Origin: an uncultured Marinicella sp.
GTDB taxonomy: Bacteria; Pseudomonadota; Gammaproteobacteria; Xanthomonadales; Marinicellaceae
Assembly (NCBI GenBank): GCA_938008005.1
Contig: CALLLZ010000202.1
Span: 1 to 18,119 of the forward strand
Reading direction: 5' to 3'
DNA length: 18,119 nt
Shown here: piece by piece, positions 6,835-14,507 of the stretch
Numbering within the stretch: position 1 is the stretch's first letter
Layout: every line of letters starts with the position of its first letter
Position numbers and translations under genes: made by a program
Notes under the pieces: model-generated
Seen by the model: the letters and a program-made list of their open reading frames with translations, nothing else
Told to the model about the DNA's origin: nothing
Database searches by the model: none

Positions 6835-9282
6835 TCAGTGCTCCTGTTCCCAAGACAAGGTTCGTAATAAATCTCCGAATAAGCCAGCAGCTGTAACTTC
6901 CGCCCCAGCCCCATAGCCACGAATGATGAATGGTTTAGGTTGATAGTACTGAGTATTGATAGCCAATGCATTTTCTCCCGCCTCAATTTCATATAAAGGA
7001 TGGTCTTTATCAACCGCCATTATTTTCACAGAACATTTCTGATCTTTGATTAACCCCACATAACGAAGTTTTTTGCCTTTATTTTCAGCGTCATTGATCA
7101 AGGCTTGGAACTGATCATCATAACTGGGTAGTTGGCGCATGAATTCATCACCATCAGTCAACGCTGCCAACTTTTCAGGGACCACTGCTTGCAGCTCCAC
7201 ATCAGACAGTTCTAGTGGCAATCCAGCTTCACGAGCGATGACCAAGACTTTCCTTGCCACATCCATACCATTCAAGTCTTCAGCTGGATTGGGTTCGGTA
7301 TAACCCAATTTACGAGCCTTTTCGGTGGCTGCTGACAAACTCAAACCTCGGTGAATTTCACCAAAAATATACGACAAGGAGCCAGACAAAATACCTTCAA
7401 ATTGCAACAACTCATCACCGGCTCGTAAAAGGTTTTGTAAATTATCTATCACCGGTAAGCCTGCGCCAACATTTGTTTCATACAAGAATCGGCGTTGACG
7501 TTTTGCAGCCATGTGCTGCATTTGGTGGTAGTATTCTAAACGCTCAGTATTGGCTTTTTTGTTGGCAGTGACCACATGAAAATTAGCTGCTAAGAATTCC
7601 AGGTAACTCATCGCAATGTCTTGGTTACTGGTACAATCTATAATCACAGGGTTAGTTAAATGTGCAGTTCGAACAAAGTTTTTTAAACGCTTTAAAGATA
7701 AACTTTGGTCACAGTGAGACAAATCTGTTTGCCAATTTTCTAAATCGACACCATCGGCATCCAATAAACATTTTTTACTGTTAGCTATACCCACTAAATT
7801 CAATGCAATGTTTTTATCCTTAAGCCAGTCTTGTTGCTTCTTGATTTGTTTGATCAGTTCTTGACCAACAGTGCCACACCCAATCATAAAAGCATCAATA
7901 CGTGGCTTTTTCAAAAACAACTGTTGATGACAAATGATTACCGCATCATCAACCCGTTTGGCCCTTACCACTGCTGAAATACTGCGTTCTGAAGAATCCT
8001 GTGCTATCGCAATGATGTTCACTCTGGCATATGATAAAGCACTGAAAAAGCGACTGGCTGTGCCTTTTTGTTGGTGCATGCGATCACCAACCAAGGTAAT
8101 GATCGCCAGTTTTTGGCGACATTGGATTGGTTCCAATAAATCGTTTTTCAATTCAAGTTTAAAAGCTTCATTCAATTTTTCGGTAGCCTGTGTCGCCTCG
8201 TCTCCTGGAACACAAAAACTGATGCTGTATTCAGACGATGATTGACTGATTAAGATCACTGAAATTTTGGCTTCACTCATGGTAGCGAACACCCGTGCTG
8301 CCATACCTACCATACCTTTCATCCCTGGGCCAGAAACATTAATCATCGCTACATCAGTAAGATTTGAAATGGCTTTAACTGTTTTTTGTTTGGCTACTTT
8401 CGATGATATTACAGTGCCTTTGTGGTTCGGATTTTGAGTGTTTTTAATCACGCATTTAATTTGGTCTTTTGCTAATGGTGTGATGGTTTTCGGATGTAAA
8501 ACCTTGGCTCCAAAGTAAGATAACTCTATGGCTTCTTGGTATGACATTTGCTCAATCAACTGTGCCTCACCCACCAAGCGAGGATCAACACTATAAATAC
8601 CGTCTACATCAGTCCAAATTTCACAGGCACTGGCTTTCACACAAACCGCTAAAATGGCTGCTGAATAATCTGAGCCATTGCGCCCCAAAGTGATTAAATC
8701 GCCGACAGCGTTTACACCGTAAAAACCGGGCATAACTGAAATTTCAGTCAGCGCTGCGTAATGCTTTTTGAATGCCTGTTGACTCCGCCTGGTATCTGCG
8801 ACTGGATCATCAAAATCGTCTTCTGCATAAATAAATAAACGTGGATCAAGTACGGTAACAGCTGTTTGAGTACGCAGCAAAGTGGCCATTAACAAAGTAC
8901 TGAATTTTTCACCTGTAGAAAGTATTTGCGCTTCCGTTTGTTTTGGACAATACCCAATCATGGCACAACCTTGGGCCCACGTCCGTAATTGATCCAATAA
9001 GTTGGCTGTCTGTTGCTGACTTTTACTGACATCAAAATCTGCCCGCATGGTTGCACAATCGGTGCTGATGGTTAATAGTTTTTGGCTCACTAAGTCTAAC
9101 TGATTTGTCAGTTCTTGTTTTTGATTAATCAGCTCAATCAAAACCACCAAATCATTGGTGATACCTTGAGGTGCTGAGAACACCGCACACAAAGGTTGTT
9201 GCTGACTCTCAAGTAAAACCACAACATGGTTGAATTTTTCTGCGGTGGCTAAAGATGAACCACCAAATTTCATGACTTTCAT
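6835..9282 (-). CDS. thrA: Bifunctional aspartokinase / homoserine dehydrogenase I
   Basis: Fused enzyme for the first and third steps of the aspartate-to-threonine pathway: aspartate phosphorylation with ATP, and NAD(P)H reduction of aspartate semialdehyde to homoserine. Its 815 residues compare with 820 in E. coli ThrA. The kinase domain (1-295) carries KFGGSS (5-10) and GRNGSDYSA (200-208). Two ACT-type regulatory segments follow, around VSGPGMKGMVGMAARVF (316-332) and LVGDRMHQQKGTASRFF (397-413). The dehydrogenase (462-815) has the nucleotide-binding GCGTVG (468-473), VTANKKA (571-577) and NPAEDLNGMDVARK (665-678). The ACT region is complete, so threonine feedback is likely. Transcription is probably attenuated by the leader and terminator at 9318-9433. 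The ThrA rather than MetL assignment rests on the thrB-thrC neighbours and the leader. Confidence 0.97.
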   Translation of the reverse strand: MKVMKFGGSSLATAEKFNHVVVLLESQQQPLCAVFSAPQGITNDLVVLIELINQKQELTNQLDLVSQKLLTISTDCATMRADFDVSKSQQQTANLLDQLRTWAQGCAMIGYCPKQTEAQILSTGEKFSTLLMATLLRTQTAVTVLDPRLFIYAEDDFDDPVADTRRSQQAFKKHYAALTEISVMPGFYGVNAVGDLITLGRNGSDYSAAILAVCVKASACEIWTDVDGIYSVDPRLVGEAQLIEQMSYQEAIELSYFGAKVLHPKTITPLAKDQIKCVIKNTQNPNHKGTVISSKVAKQKTVKAISNLTDVAMINVSGPGMKGMVGMAARVFATMSEAKISVILISQSSSEYSISFCVPGDEATQATEKLNEAFKLELKNDLLEPIQCRQKLAIITLVGDRMHQQKGTASRFFSALSYARVNIIAIAQDSSERSISAVVRAKRVDDAVIICHQQLFLKKPRIDAFMIGCGTVGQELIKQIKKQQDWLKDKNIALNLVGIANSKKCLLDADGVDLENWQTDLSHCDQSLSLKRLKNFVRTAHLTNPVIIDCTSNQDIAMSYLEFLAANFHVVTANKKANTERLEYYHQMQHMAAKRQRRFLYETNVGAGLPVIDNLQNLLRAGDELLQFEGILSGSLSYIFGEIHRGLSLSAATEKARKLGYTEPNPAEDLNGMDVARKVLVIAREAGLPLELSDVELQAVVPEKLAALTDGDEFMRQLPSYDDQFQALINDAENKGKKLRYVGLIKDQKCSVKIMAVDKDHPLYEIEAGENALAINTQYYQPKPFIIRGYGAGAEVTAAGLFGDLLRTLSWEQEH
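6841..6845 (-). promoter_or_regulatory. Ribosome binding site of thrB within thrA
   Basis: AGGAG on the minus strand, 8 nt before the thrB ATG at 6832 and inside the final codons of thrA. It decides the thrB start against the upstream TTG at 6853. Confidence 0.65.
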
Positions 9283-9317
9283 AATTGCTTTATTTTAACC
9301 CTGGCTAAAAACCTTAC

Positions 9318-9355
9318 AAAAAAAAACCCGTGAGTTGTTTCCAAGTCACGGGCTT
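9318..9355 (-). terminator. Intrinsic terminator acting as thr attenuator
   Basis: On the minus strand AAGCCCGTGACTT pairs with AACTCACGGGTTT around a GGAAAC loop: 12 of 13 positions pair, counting one G-T, with a single C-C mismatch. The 3' arm runs into nine consecutive T (9318-9326). It lies 18 nt after the leader-peptide stop and about 35 nt before the thrA ATG, the usual place for an attenuator. No other strong terminator is visible between the TonB-receptor gene and thrA, so it may also block read-through from that cluster. Confidence 0.88.
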
Positions 9356-9390
9356 TAATAACGATTCATTGATTCAGCACATGACAATGG
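9341..9390 (-). promoter_or_regulatory. Candidate antiterminator of the thr attenuator
   Basis: The RNA segment covering the last leader codons and stop-codon edge, CCATTGTCATGTGC (9377-9390), can pair with the 5' arm of the terminator, GCCCGTGACTTGG (9341-9353). GTCATG pairs with CGTGAC (one G-T), then one mismatch and two more pairs; on the other side CCA pairs with TGG across a small internal loop. This helix excludes the terminator hairpin. A ribosome stalled at upstream Thr/Ile codons would leave it free to form; one that reaches the stop codon would cover it. This is the logic known for the E. coli thr operon. The pairing was done by eye, without energy calculation. Confidence 0.6.
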
Positions 9391-9433
9391 GCGTTGGGGT
9401 AATCGTTGTCGATGTAATCAATGTATTTTTCAT
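9374..9433 (-). CDS. thrL: thr operon leader peptide
   Basis: Open frame of 19 codons plus TGA encoding MKNTLITSTTITPTPIVMC. Six residues are Thr and three are Ile, clustered between positions 4 and 16. That is the composition expected of a peptide whose translation senses charged threonyl- and isoleucyl-tRNA, as in E. coli thrL (similar MK start and Thr/Ile runs). It ends 18 nt before the terminator hairpin, and its last codons form one side of the candidate antiterminator. No good Shine-Dalgarno sequence precedes the ATG. A possible promoter sits so close that the transcript could begin at or near the start codon. It is too short for most gene finders. Confidence 0.85.
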   Translation of the reverse strand: MKNTLITSTTITPTPIVMC

Positions 9434-9439
9434 GGTTCT

Positions 9440-9468
9440 AATATATTGAGTTTATGCTTAAATTACAA
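9440..9468 (-). promoter_or_regulatory. Candidate thr operon promoter
   Basis: On the minus strand TTGTAA (9463-9468, four of six -35 bases) is followed after exactly 17 bp by TATATT (9440-9445, five of six -10 bases). The start site would be at about 9433, on the leader-peptide ATG itself, which would make the leader leaderless. A promoter further upstream, inside the receptor gene, is the alternative. Confidence 0.35.
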
Positions 9469-9485
9469 CAGTTGATTTGAACGAA

Positions 9486-12400
9486 TTAAAAAACATCGTA
9501 AGAAACACCTAAACTAAAACCACGGCCGCGACTGAAAGTTCGGGTAATTTCTTCACCTTGCAGGAACTCCACTTCGTCATCCAATAAATTTTTCGCTTTG
9601 AAACTGACTTTCCAACGACGAGCAAAAGCATGTGAGTAAACAAAATCTACTTGATTAAAAGGTTGCTCATATATATCCGGCCGGCCACTTGTAGCTGCTT
9701 CAGAAATTCTTTCACCAAATTTATTGAACAGCAAAGAAGCACTGATACCTTTATCTTTGTTATCATAACCAAATTGGATGTTCGCAACATAAGGCGACTG
9801 ACCTTGCAATGGTCTGATGTTATTGGTTTGGCCAGATGCACCATCGGTACTGAGCCTTATTTCAGAATCAATATAAGCGTAATTTGCACTGACGTAAAAA
9901 TCAGCAAAACGATCACCTATAAAAGAAAAGTCTTTATAAACTTCTAATTCAACACCCACATTCTCTGCAGCCTCGGCATTGTCATAACTGATAATACTTG
10001 ATGAACCGGGCAAAATAGTAATTTCTATGGGGTTTTCAAATTCTTTGTAGAAAAAGCTTAAGGATACAAACTCGCCAGGTGAGAAATATTTATCCCAACG
10101 TACATCATAATGAGTAATCTTTCCTACAATTAAATCAGGATTACCAATCACATCACGATTCAAAACAGGATCTTTGAATTGTGCGGATGATAACTCCTTA
10201 AAATCTGGACGGGTTGCTGTTTGTGAATAGTTGAAACGAAATTGGTGGCTTTCATTCATGATCCATGTAGATGAAAACGCAGGGAACCAATCATCATCTT
10301 TCAAAGCCGCTGTAACCGGACTTTGATCTGGATCAAACAAACGGAATGTAGTCACGGATTGATCAAAAGTTTCATGCCTGGCTCCGAGCGTAAAACGCAA
10401 GTTTTCTTTGTACGCATAATCAAAACCATAATAAGTACCTTTGATATCAAGGTTGGCAAAATAGTTATCGGTGGCTCGAGTCACCTCTATCAGCTGAAAA
10501 CCATCAGGCGCAATGAAATCTGGATTGAGGATTTCACTTAAAGGGTCATTCCGATCTACACCATTAACCAATGGACCAACATCTTCAAATACAAAACGGC
10601 GAATGTCTGAATTACGATCTTTATTGACCCAGTTTTGACCAAAATTAAATAACAAATCATGATGGTTATTAAAAGTCATTGGTAGTTTCAAGTCGTAACG
10701 AATATTACGACTCTGATCTGCTAAATTCCTAAATACCCTTGAGTTACTGTCGTTACGTGTTGAAAACACAAAATCACCTTCATCACGTTGATCATAACGA
10801 TATATTCGGTTATCAGGTTCATCAAAATTGGCTTCTGAGTCAGTGTATTGCCAATCCAGTTTCAAATCTGAAAATATTGAACTAGAAGCAATGGGGTATG
10901 TGTGCTCACCAAATAATTGTAACGAACTTAAATCCCTTTCTGACCACCTCAATTCAAAAATACGCCTTGAATTACCTAAATCTTCATTGAAACCCTCTGC
11001 AATTTCACCAAAATTTTGTGTACTGCGTAACAACATGTAATTGGCTGAAACTTTATGTAAGTCATTAAATTCGACACCTGTGGTTAGGAAACCACTGGCA
11101 TTGATATCACGGGTGGTTGTTTGTGATAATTCTTCGCTGTCCAAGGCCAGGTTGTTACCCGTTGAAACATTATATTCTCTGCGTAACTCTGACCGGGTCT
11201 GATAATCGCTGCCATATTCTAAAGCAGCAGAAAAGCCCAAAGTAGGGCCTGATTCCAAATCAAAACGCATACCTCCAGCAGCATCAAAACCTAAACCTGG
11301 ATCAATATTGGCAAAACGTAAATCATAGTCACTATTCAATGATTCACCAATCAGTTCCAGCTCTTCGGGACTGAAACCCCCGTCAAAAAATGGATTATTA
11401 GGCCGCAACTCTGTGTCACCAGCAATGGCATCTGCCAACAGGCTTGGAATTCCTCGAGTACCATCATCAAAACCAGTCCAATCATTATCCCCACCGGCAT
11501 ACTTAAGGCCGTCTTTACCAGTGGTTTGGCTGTTGTATCCAGTAGACAAACCCACTTTAAGGAAGTTTTCATTGGGTACACTGATGGTTCTTAACACCAC
11601 CGACCCACCACCGAATTCCGCAGGCAAATGCGCTGCATAACCTTTTTGTACCTCAATACTTTCAATGATACTGGTGGGAAATAAATCCAAAGGAACCACT
11701 CGTCGTGTTGGATCAGGACTGGGTAAGTTCGCCCCATTAAGCAGGGTACTTGAGTATCTTTCACCCAGACCACGAATAAAAATAAATTTACCATCGACCA
11801 AGGTCAAACCCGTTACTCGTTTCAGTGCGCCAGCAGCATCCGAATCACCCGATTTGCTGATTTGCTCCATACTGAGGTAATTAGCGACCGAGTTGTTAGA
11901 ACGCCGTTCTTCTAGTACAGAAGCTAAAGACCCTTCAATGAACGGTTCTACCACCACAAATTCAGGAAGTTCAGCTCCTGCTGGAGTCAATTCAATGTTC
12001 ACTGTATTTTGTTCGGTGTCTGAAACATCCAAATTATTTTTAATTTGGCTGTTGAATTGGGCATGTAAAACACTGATGTTATAGGTGCCGGCTGGGACTT
12101 CGGTGCTGAATTCGCCTTGTGGGTTGGTGCTTAAAAAATCAGAACGTCCAGAAATATAAACTTTTGCTCCTTGTATGGGCCGCTGATTTTCAGCATCAAC
12201 TATAACTCCATTCAAAGGCACAATGATGGCATCAGCTGTCAACTCATCATCTGAGATAATAGCTGCGTCCTGATCTATCGAACTTTCAACATCCACCAGA
12301 GGTTGCTGATCTCCTTTGACCTTGAAATCAACCAACAACTGAACCAACTCACCCGACCTCAAGTTAATTTCATGGCGATAAAGTACATCATCTTGTGATT

Positions 12401-12617
12401 TAAAAACCAAAGTATTTTGACCTGGTGTTAGGGTTAATTGAGCCGAACCAGACTGATCAGTAGAGCCAACAACCCGATTACTCTCGGTGATATCAACTTG
12501 GTTGAGTGGACTGCCTTTTAGAAACACATAAACGGCTACTTGGGCATCATCCGCAATAACTACAGAAGTTGATAATAACGATAGTAAGATAACAATGGTT
12601 TTCATTGAACTGCTCAT
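9486..12617 (-). CDS. TonB-dependent outer-membrane receptor with two N-terminal Ig-like domains
   Basis: Outer-membrane gated channel of 1043 residues. The signal peptide ends near residue 22 (VIA before DD). Residues 25-98 form a first beta-sandwich-like domain. Residues about 134-212 are a carboxypeptidase-regulatory-like domain (LNGVIVDAENQRPIQGAKVY ... VPAGTYNISV). A possible TonB box, PEFVVVEPF, lies at 218-226. The plug (about 225-345) contains IRGLGERYSSTLLNGANLPS (281-300) and AEFGGGSVVLRT (333-344), and the barrel runs to a terminal Phe (LGVSYDVF), as outer-membrane proteins require. The plug style recalls carboxypeptidase-regulatory-type receptors seen also in Bacteroidetes. An in-frame ATG at 12605 (Met5) also gives a good signal peptide. 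The substrate is not evident. The gene is last in the TonB cluster, 56 nt after the TPR gene, so it is likely the dedicated client of that system. Confidence 0.93.
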   Translation of the reverse strand: MSSSMKTIVILLSLLSTSVVIADDAQVAVYVFLKGSPLNQVDITESNRVVGSTDQSGSAQLTLTPGQNTLVFKSQDDVLYRHEINLRSGELVQLLVDFKVKGDQQPLVDVESSIDQDAAIISDDELTADAIIVPLNGVIVDAENQRPIQGAKVYISGRSDFLSTNPQGEFSTEVPAGTYNISVLHAQFNSQIKNNLDVSDTEQNTVNIELTPAGAELPEFVVVEPFIEGSLASVLEERRSNNSVANYLSMEQISKSGDSDAAGALKRVTGLTLVDGKFIFIRGLGERYSSTLLNGANLPSPDPTRRVVPLDLFPTSIIESIEVQKGYAAHLPAEFGGGSVVLRTISVPNENFLKVGLSTGYNSQTTGKDGLKYAGGDNDWTGFDDGTRGIPSLLADAIAGDTELRPNNPFFDGGFSPEELELIGESLNSDYDLRFANIDPGLGFDAAGGMRFDLESGPTLGFSAALEYGSDYQTRSELRREYNVSTGNNLALDSEELSQTTTRDINASGFLTTGVEFNDLHKVSANYMLLRSTQNFGEIAEGFNEDLGNSRRIFELRWSERDLSSLQLFGEHTYPIASSSIFSDLKLDWQYTDSEANFDEPDNRIYRYDQRDEGDFVFSTRNDSNSRVFRNLADQSRNIRYDLKLPMTFNNHHDLLFNFGQNWVNKDRNSDIRRFVFEDVGPLVNGVDRNDPLSEILNPDFIAPDGFQLIEVTRATDNYFANLDIKGTYYGFDYAYKENLRFTLGARHETFDQSVTTFRLFDPDQSPVTAALKDDDWFPAFSSTWIMNESHQFRFNYSQTATRPDFKELSSAQFKDPVLNRDVIGNPDLIVGKITHYDVRWDKYFSPGEFVSLSFFYKEFENPIEITILPGSSSIISYDNAEAAENVGVELEVYKDFSFIGDRFADFYVSANYAYIDSEIRLSTDGASGQTNNIRPLQGQSPYVANIQFGYDNKDKGISASLLFNKFGERISEAATSGRPDIYEQPFNQVDFVYSHAFARRWKVSFKAKNLLDDEVEFLQGEEITRTFSRGRGFSLGVSYDVF

Positions 12618-12673
12618 AAGTTTTGATTTTCTGTGTATGCCTGTATTAATGCCTTATTAACAACGACTGGTGC

Positions 12674-13831
12674 TTAACAACGCCAGGTTTCTGTGCCGCA
12701 GTCTGCCATTATTTTCCGGATTTCTACGGCTTTTTGAAACAGCTGTGAGTCAGTAATTCTGGCTAAATAACTTTCAGCCAGATCATATTCACCTACTTTG
12801 AACAGTGCATAAGCCATGGCATATTGAATATTTTCATCGCTATCAATTCGGACCCGTTTAATGTCTTGTTGCATTTGAGCTGCCTGTTCGAAATTTTCAA
12901 GCTCAATCAGCAAACCTAAACGCTGTTTCAGTTTTTGTTCTTGGTTCTCAATTAAGCCATTCAGCATCAAAGCCATATGTTTTTGCCCTGCACGGCGATA
13001 TAACTCAGCGGCTTCACTCACTAAACTGTTATCCTTCAAAGCCAGTTCATGGATGATTTGCGCAGCTGCGTGGTAGGATTGATCAGCAATATAAGTCGCA
13101 GCCAGTGTTTTGGCGACATCTGGATTGCCAGGAAACTTCAGCTTGGCTCTTTCCAGGAAACGCAAAGCTAAAATTAAGTTTCCTGATGAACGCAACGCAT
13201 TACCAATTCCAACGTAATCACTTGCATCAGCTTTGTATTTTTCCAAGTACTCCACTCCCAAGTCCGCTGCAGTAGAATTAAGTCCTAACTCGATCAGGTA
13301 AAAGATTTTACGTCGTGGAAAAGAGGCATCATCATTGAAAATCAGACTGGCTTGATCCATCACAGCTAATGCCATCTCATGTTCATTCATTAACCAATGT
13401 GATTGTCCACGCATGTGATACACCGATGGAATTCTCACTACGGCATCACCGGCACTGTCAAGCGAATCGATTGTCAATTGATACTGTTCAAGAGCAAAAG
13501 CAGATTGGGCTAAGTAGACATTTATAACAGAATCAACTGGTCCCAGTTTTTTAGCAGCTGTAAATGCATCTATTGCGGCTTGATTTTCTCCTTTTCTAAC
13601 CTGAAGTAAACCATTAATAACATGAAAACGCTGAACATCTAAGCCTTCTTCATTAAGATCAATCTGACTTAATGCAAACTCAGCCCGCTCTACATTATTA
13701 TCTTTGAGCATTAATGAAGCCAGTTCTAAGTAGTTCACTTCATCAGAGTCATCATTCTTGGTTTCATCAGCGGTCAGCAAAGTGCTTATAGCCAATAAAG
13801 AAATGATGAAAAACAGCCGTATTTGTTTCAT
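12674..13831 (-). CDS. Exported TPR-repeat protein of the TonB cluster
   Basis: Protein of 385 residues with a signal peptide (1-21, LLTA before DETKND), so periplasmic or membrane-attached. The rest is built of helical pairs with TPR spacing. The clearest unit is GIGNALRSSGNLILALRFLE (208-227) followed by PGNPDVA, and others appear around 70-95, 100-130 and 335-368. No catalytic motif is visible. The C-terminus carries two Cys seven residues apart (CGTETWRC). TPR proteins commonly sit beside tonB2-exbBD2 genes, where they are thought to help assemble or tune the system. It starts 19 nt after tonB, before the receptor gene, and probably belongs to the same transcript. Its role is inferred from position only. 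Confidence 0.85.
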   Translation of the reverse strand: MKQIRLFFIISLLAISTLLTADETKNDDSDEVNYLELASLMLKDNNVERAEFALSQIDLNEEGLDVQRFHVINGLLQVRKGENQAAIDAFTAAKKLGPVDSVINVYLAQSAFALEQYQLTIDSLDSAGDAVVRIPSVYHMRGQSHWLMNEHEMALAVMDQASLIFNDDASFPRRKIFYLIELGLNSTAADLGVEYLEKYKADASDYVGIGNALRSSGNLILALRFLERAKLKFPGNPDVAKTLAATYIADQSYHAAAQIIHELALKDNSLVSEAAELYRRAGQKHMALMLNGLIENQEQKLKQRLGLLIELENFEQAAQMQQDIKRVRIDSDENIQYAMAYALFKVGEYDLAESYLARITDSQLFQKAVEIRKIMADCGTETWRC

Positions 13832-13850
13832 TGCAGGTGACTCTTATACG

Positions 13851-14507
13851 TTAACTTAAATCGAAACTGATGCGCTGTTTTGCCCAAGATTTAACTGATT
13901 GTCCTTGGTATTGCGCTGGTTCAAAACGCCAACCATTGATGCCTTGCATGGCCACTTCATCAAACACACCATCAGGGAAAGACTCAACAATTTTGACTTG
14001 TTCAATTTCACCAGTGATACCAATTAACAGTGAAAACAACACATATCCTTCTACACCTTTGGCCCTCGCTCTGGGTGGATAAACCATGGGCGCTTGCCAC
14101 ACCGCTTTTGGTAATTGATCTACTGTATCATCAGTCATGATTACACCATTACCACCACCTAAAATATCACCATCCAGGCCGTTCAAACCATCCATCGAGA
14201 AATCTGGCAAGCCTAAATCTAAACCACCCAAAGTACTGTTCAAACCCAATAACGGAGTTGGAGGTGCTTGACGCGACCGTTTGGGTTTAGGTTTGGGTTT
14301 GGGTTTTTTAATTTCTTGTTTGGCTTTGGGTTTTTGTTTTTGAATCTTGATATTTGACCCTTCTAAACCTTCTGCTTCAGATATTAGATTGTCAGAGTCA
14401 TTGATCAAAATCAACATACCAAGTACCAAAACTGTACCAAACATCATTGAACTCAATGCAGCCAGGTTTTTTTTGATTTTTTCTTGTCTTACGGTTTTTG
14501 TGCTCAT
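13851..14507 (-). CDS. tonB: TonB energy transducer
   Basis: Protein of 218 residues that should carry ExbB/ExbD proton-motive energy to the outer-membrane receptor. One N-terminal membrane anchor (about 17-36) is followed by a Lys/Pro-rich stretch (56-85, with KPKPKPKPK). Next comes an unusual Gly/Leu/Asp-rich linker (about 86-121, GGLDLGLPDF and GLNGLDGDILGGG). The C-terminal TonB domain (133-218) contains YPPRARAKGVEGYV, G-I-T-G-E-I-E-Q-V and GWRFEPA. The basic-proline part is short compared with classic TonB. The ATG overlaps the exbD stop by one base (TGATG), and AGGAG (14515-14519) lies 7 nt upstream, so translation is probably coupled to exbD. Position and length suggest a TonB2-class protein. 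Confidence 0.94.
   Translation of the reverse strand: MSTKTVRQEKIKKNLAALSSMMFGTVLVLGMLILINDSDNLISEAEGLEGSNIKIQKQKPKAKQEIKKPKPKPKPKRSRQAPPTPLLGLNSTLGGLDLGLPDFSMDGLNGLDGDILGGGNGVIMTDDTVDQLPKAVWQAPMVYPPRARAKGVEGYVLFSLLIGITGEIEQVKIVESFPDGVFDEVAMQGINGWRFEPAQYQGQSVKSWAKQRISFDLS

Noticed and set aside
6833..6853. TTG start seven codons upstream of thrB
   Set aside because: AGGAG at proper spacing favours the ATG at 6832, and the extra residues are not part of the homoserine kinase fold.
9651..9947. Rightward open frames inside the receptor gene, and similar ones inside thrA, tonB and the TtpC-like gene
   Set aside because: They lie opposite well-supported coding frames, show no domain or signal of their own and have no ribosome sites.
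14281..14340. Telomere-like TTTGGG/TTTAGG repeats
   Set aside because: They are the complement of Lys-Pro codons in tonB, not a telomeric or mobile repeat.
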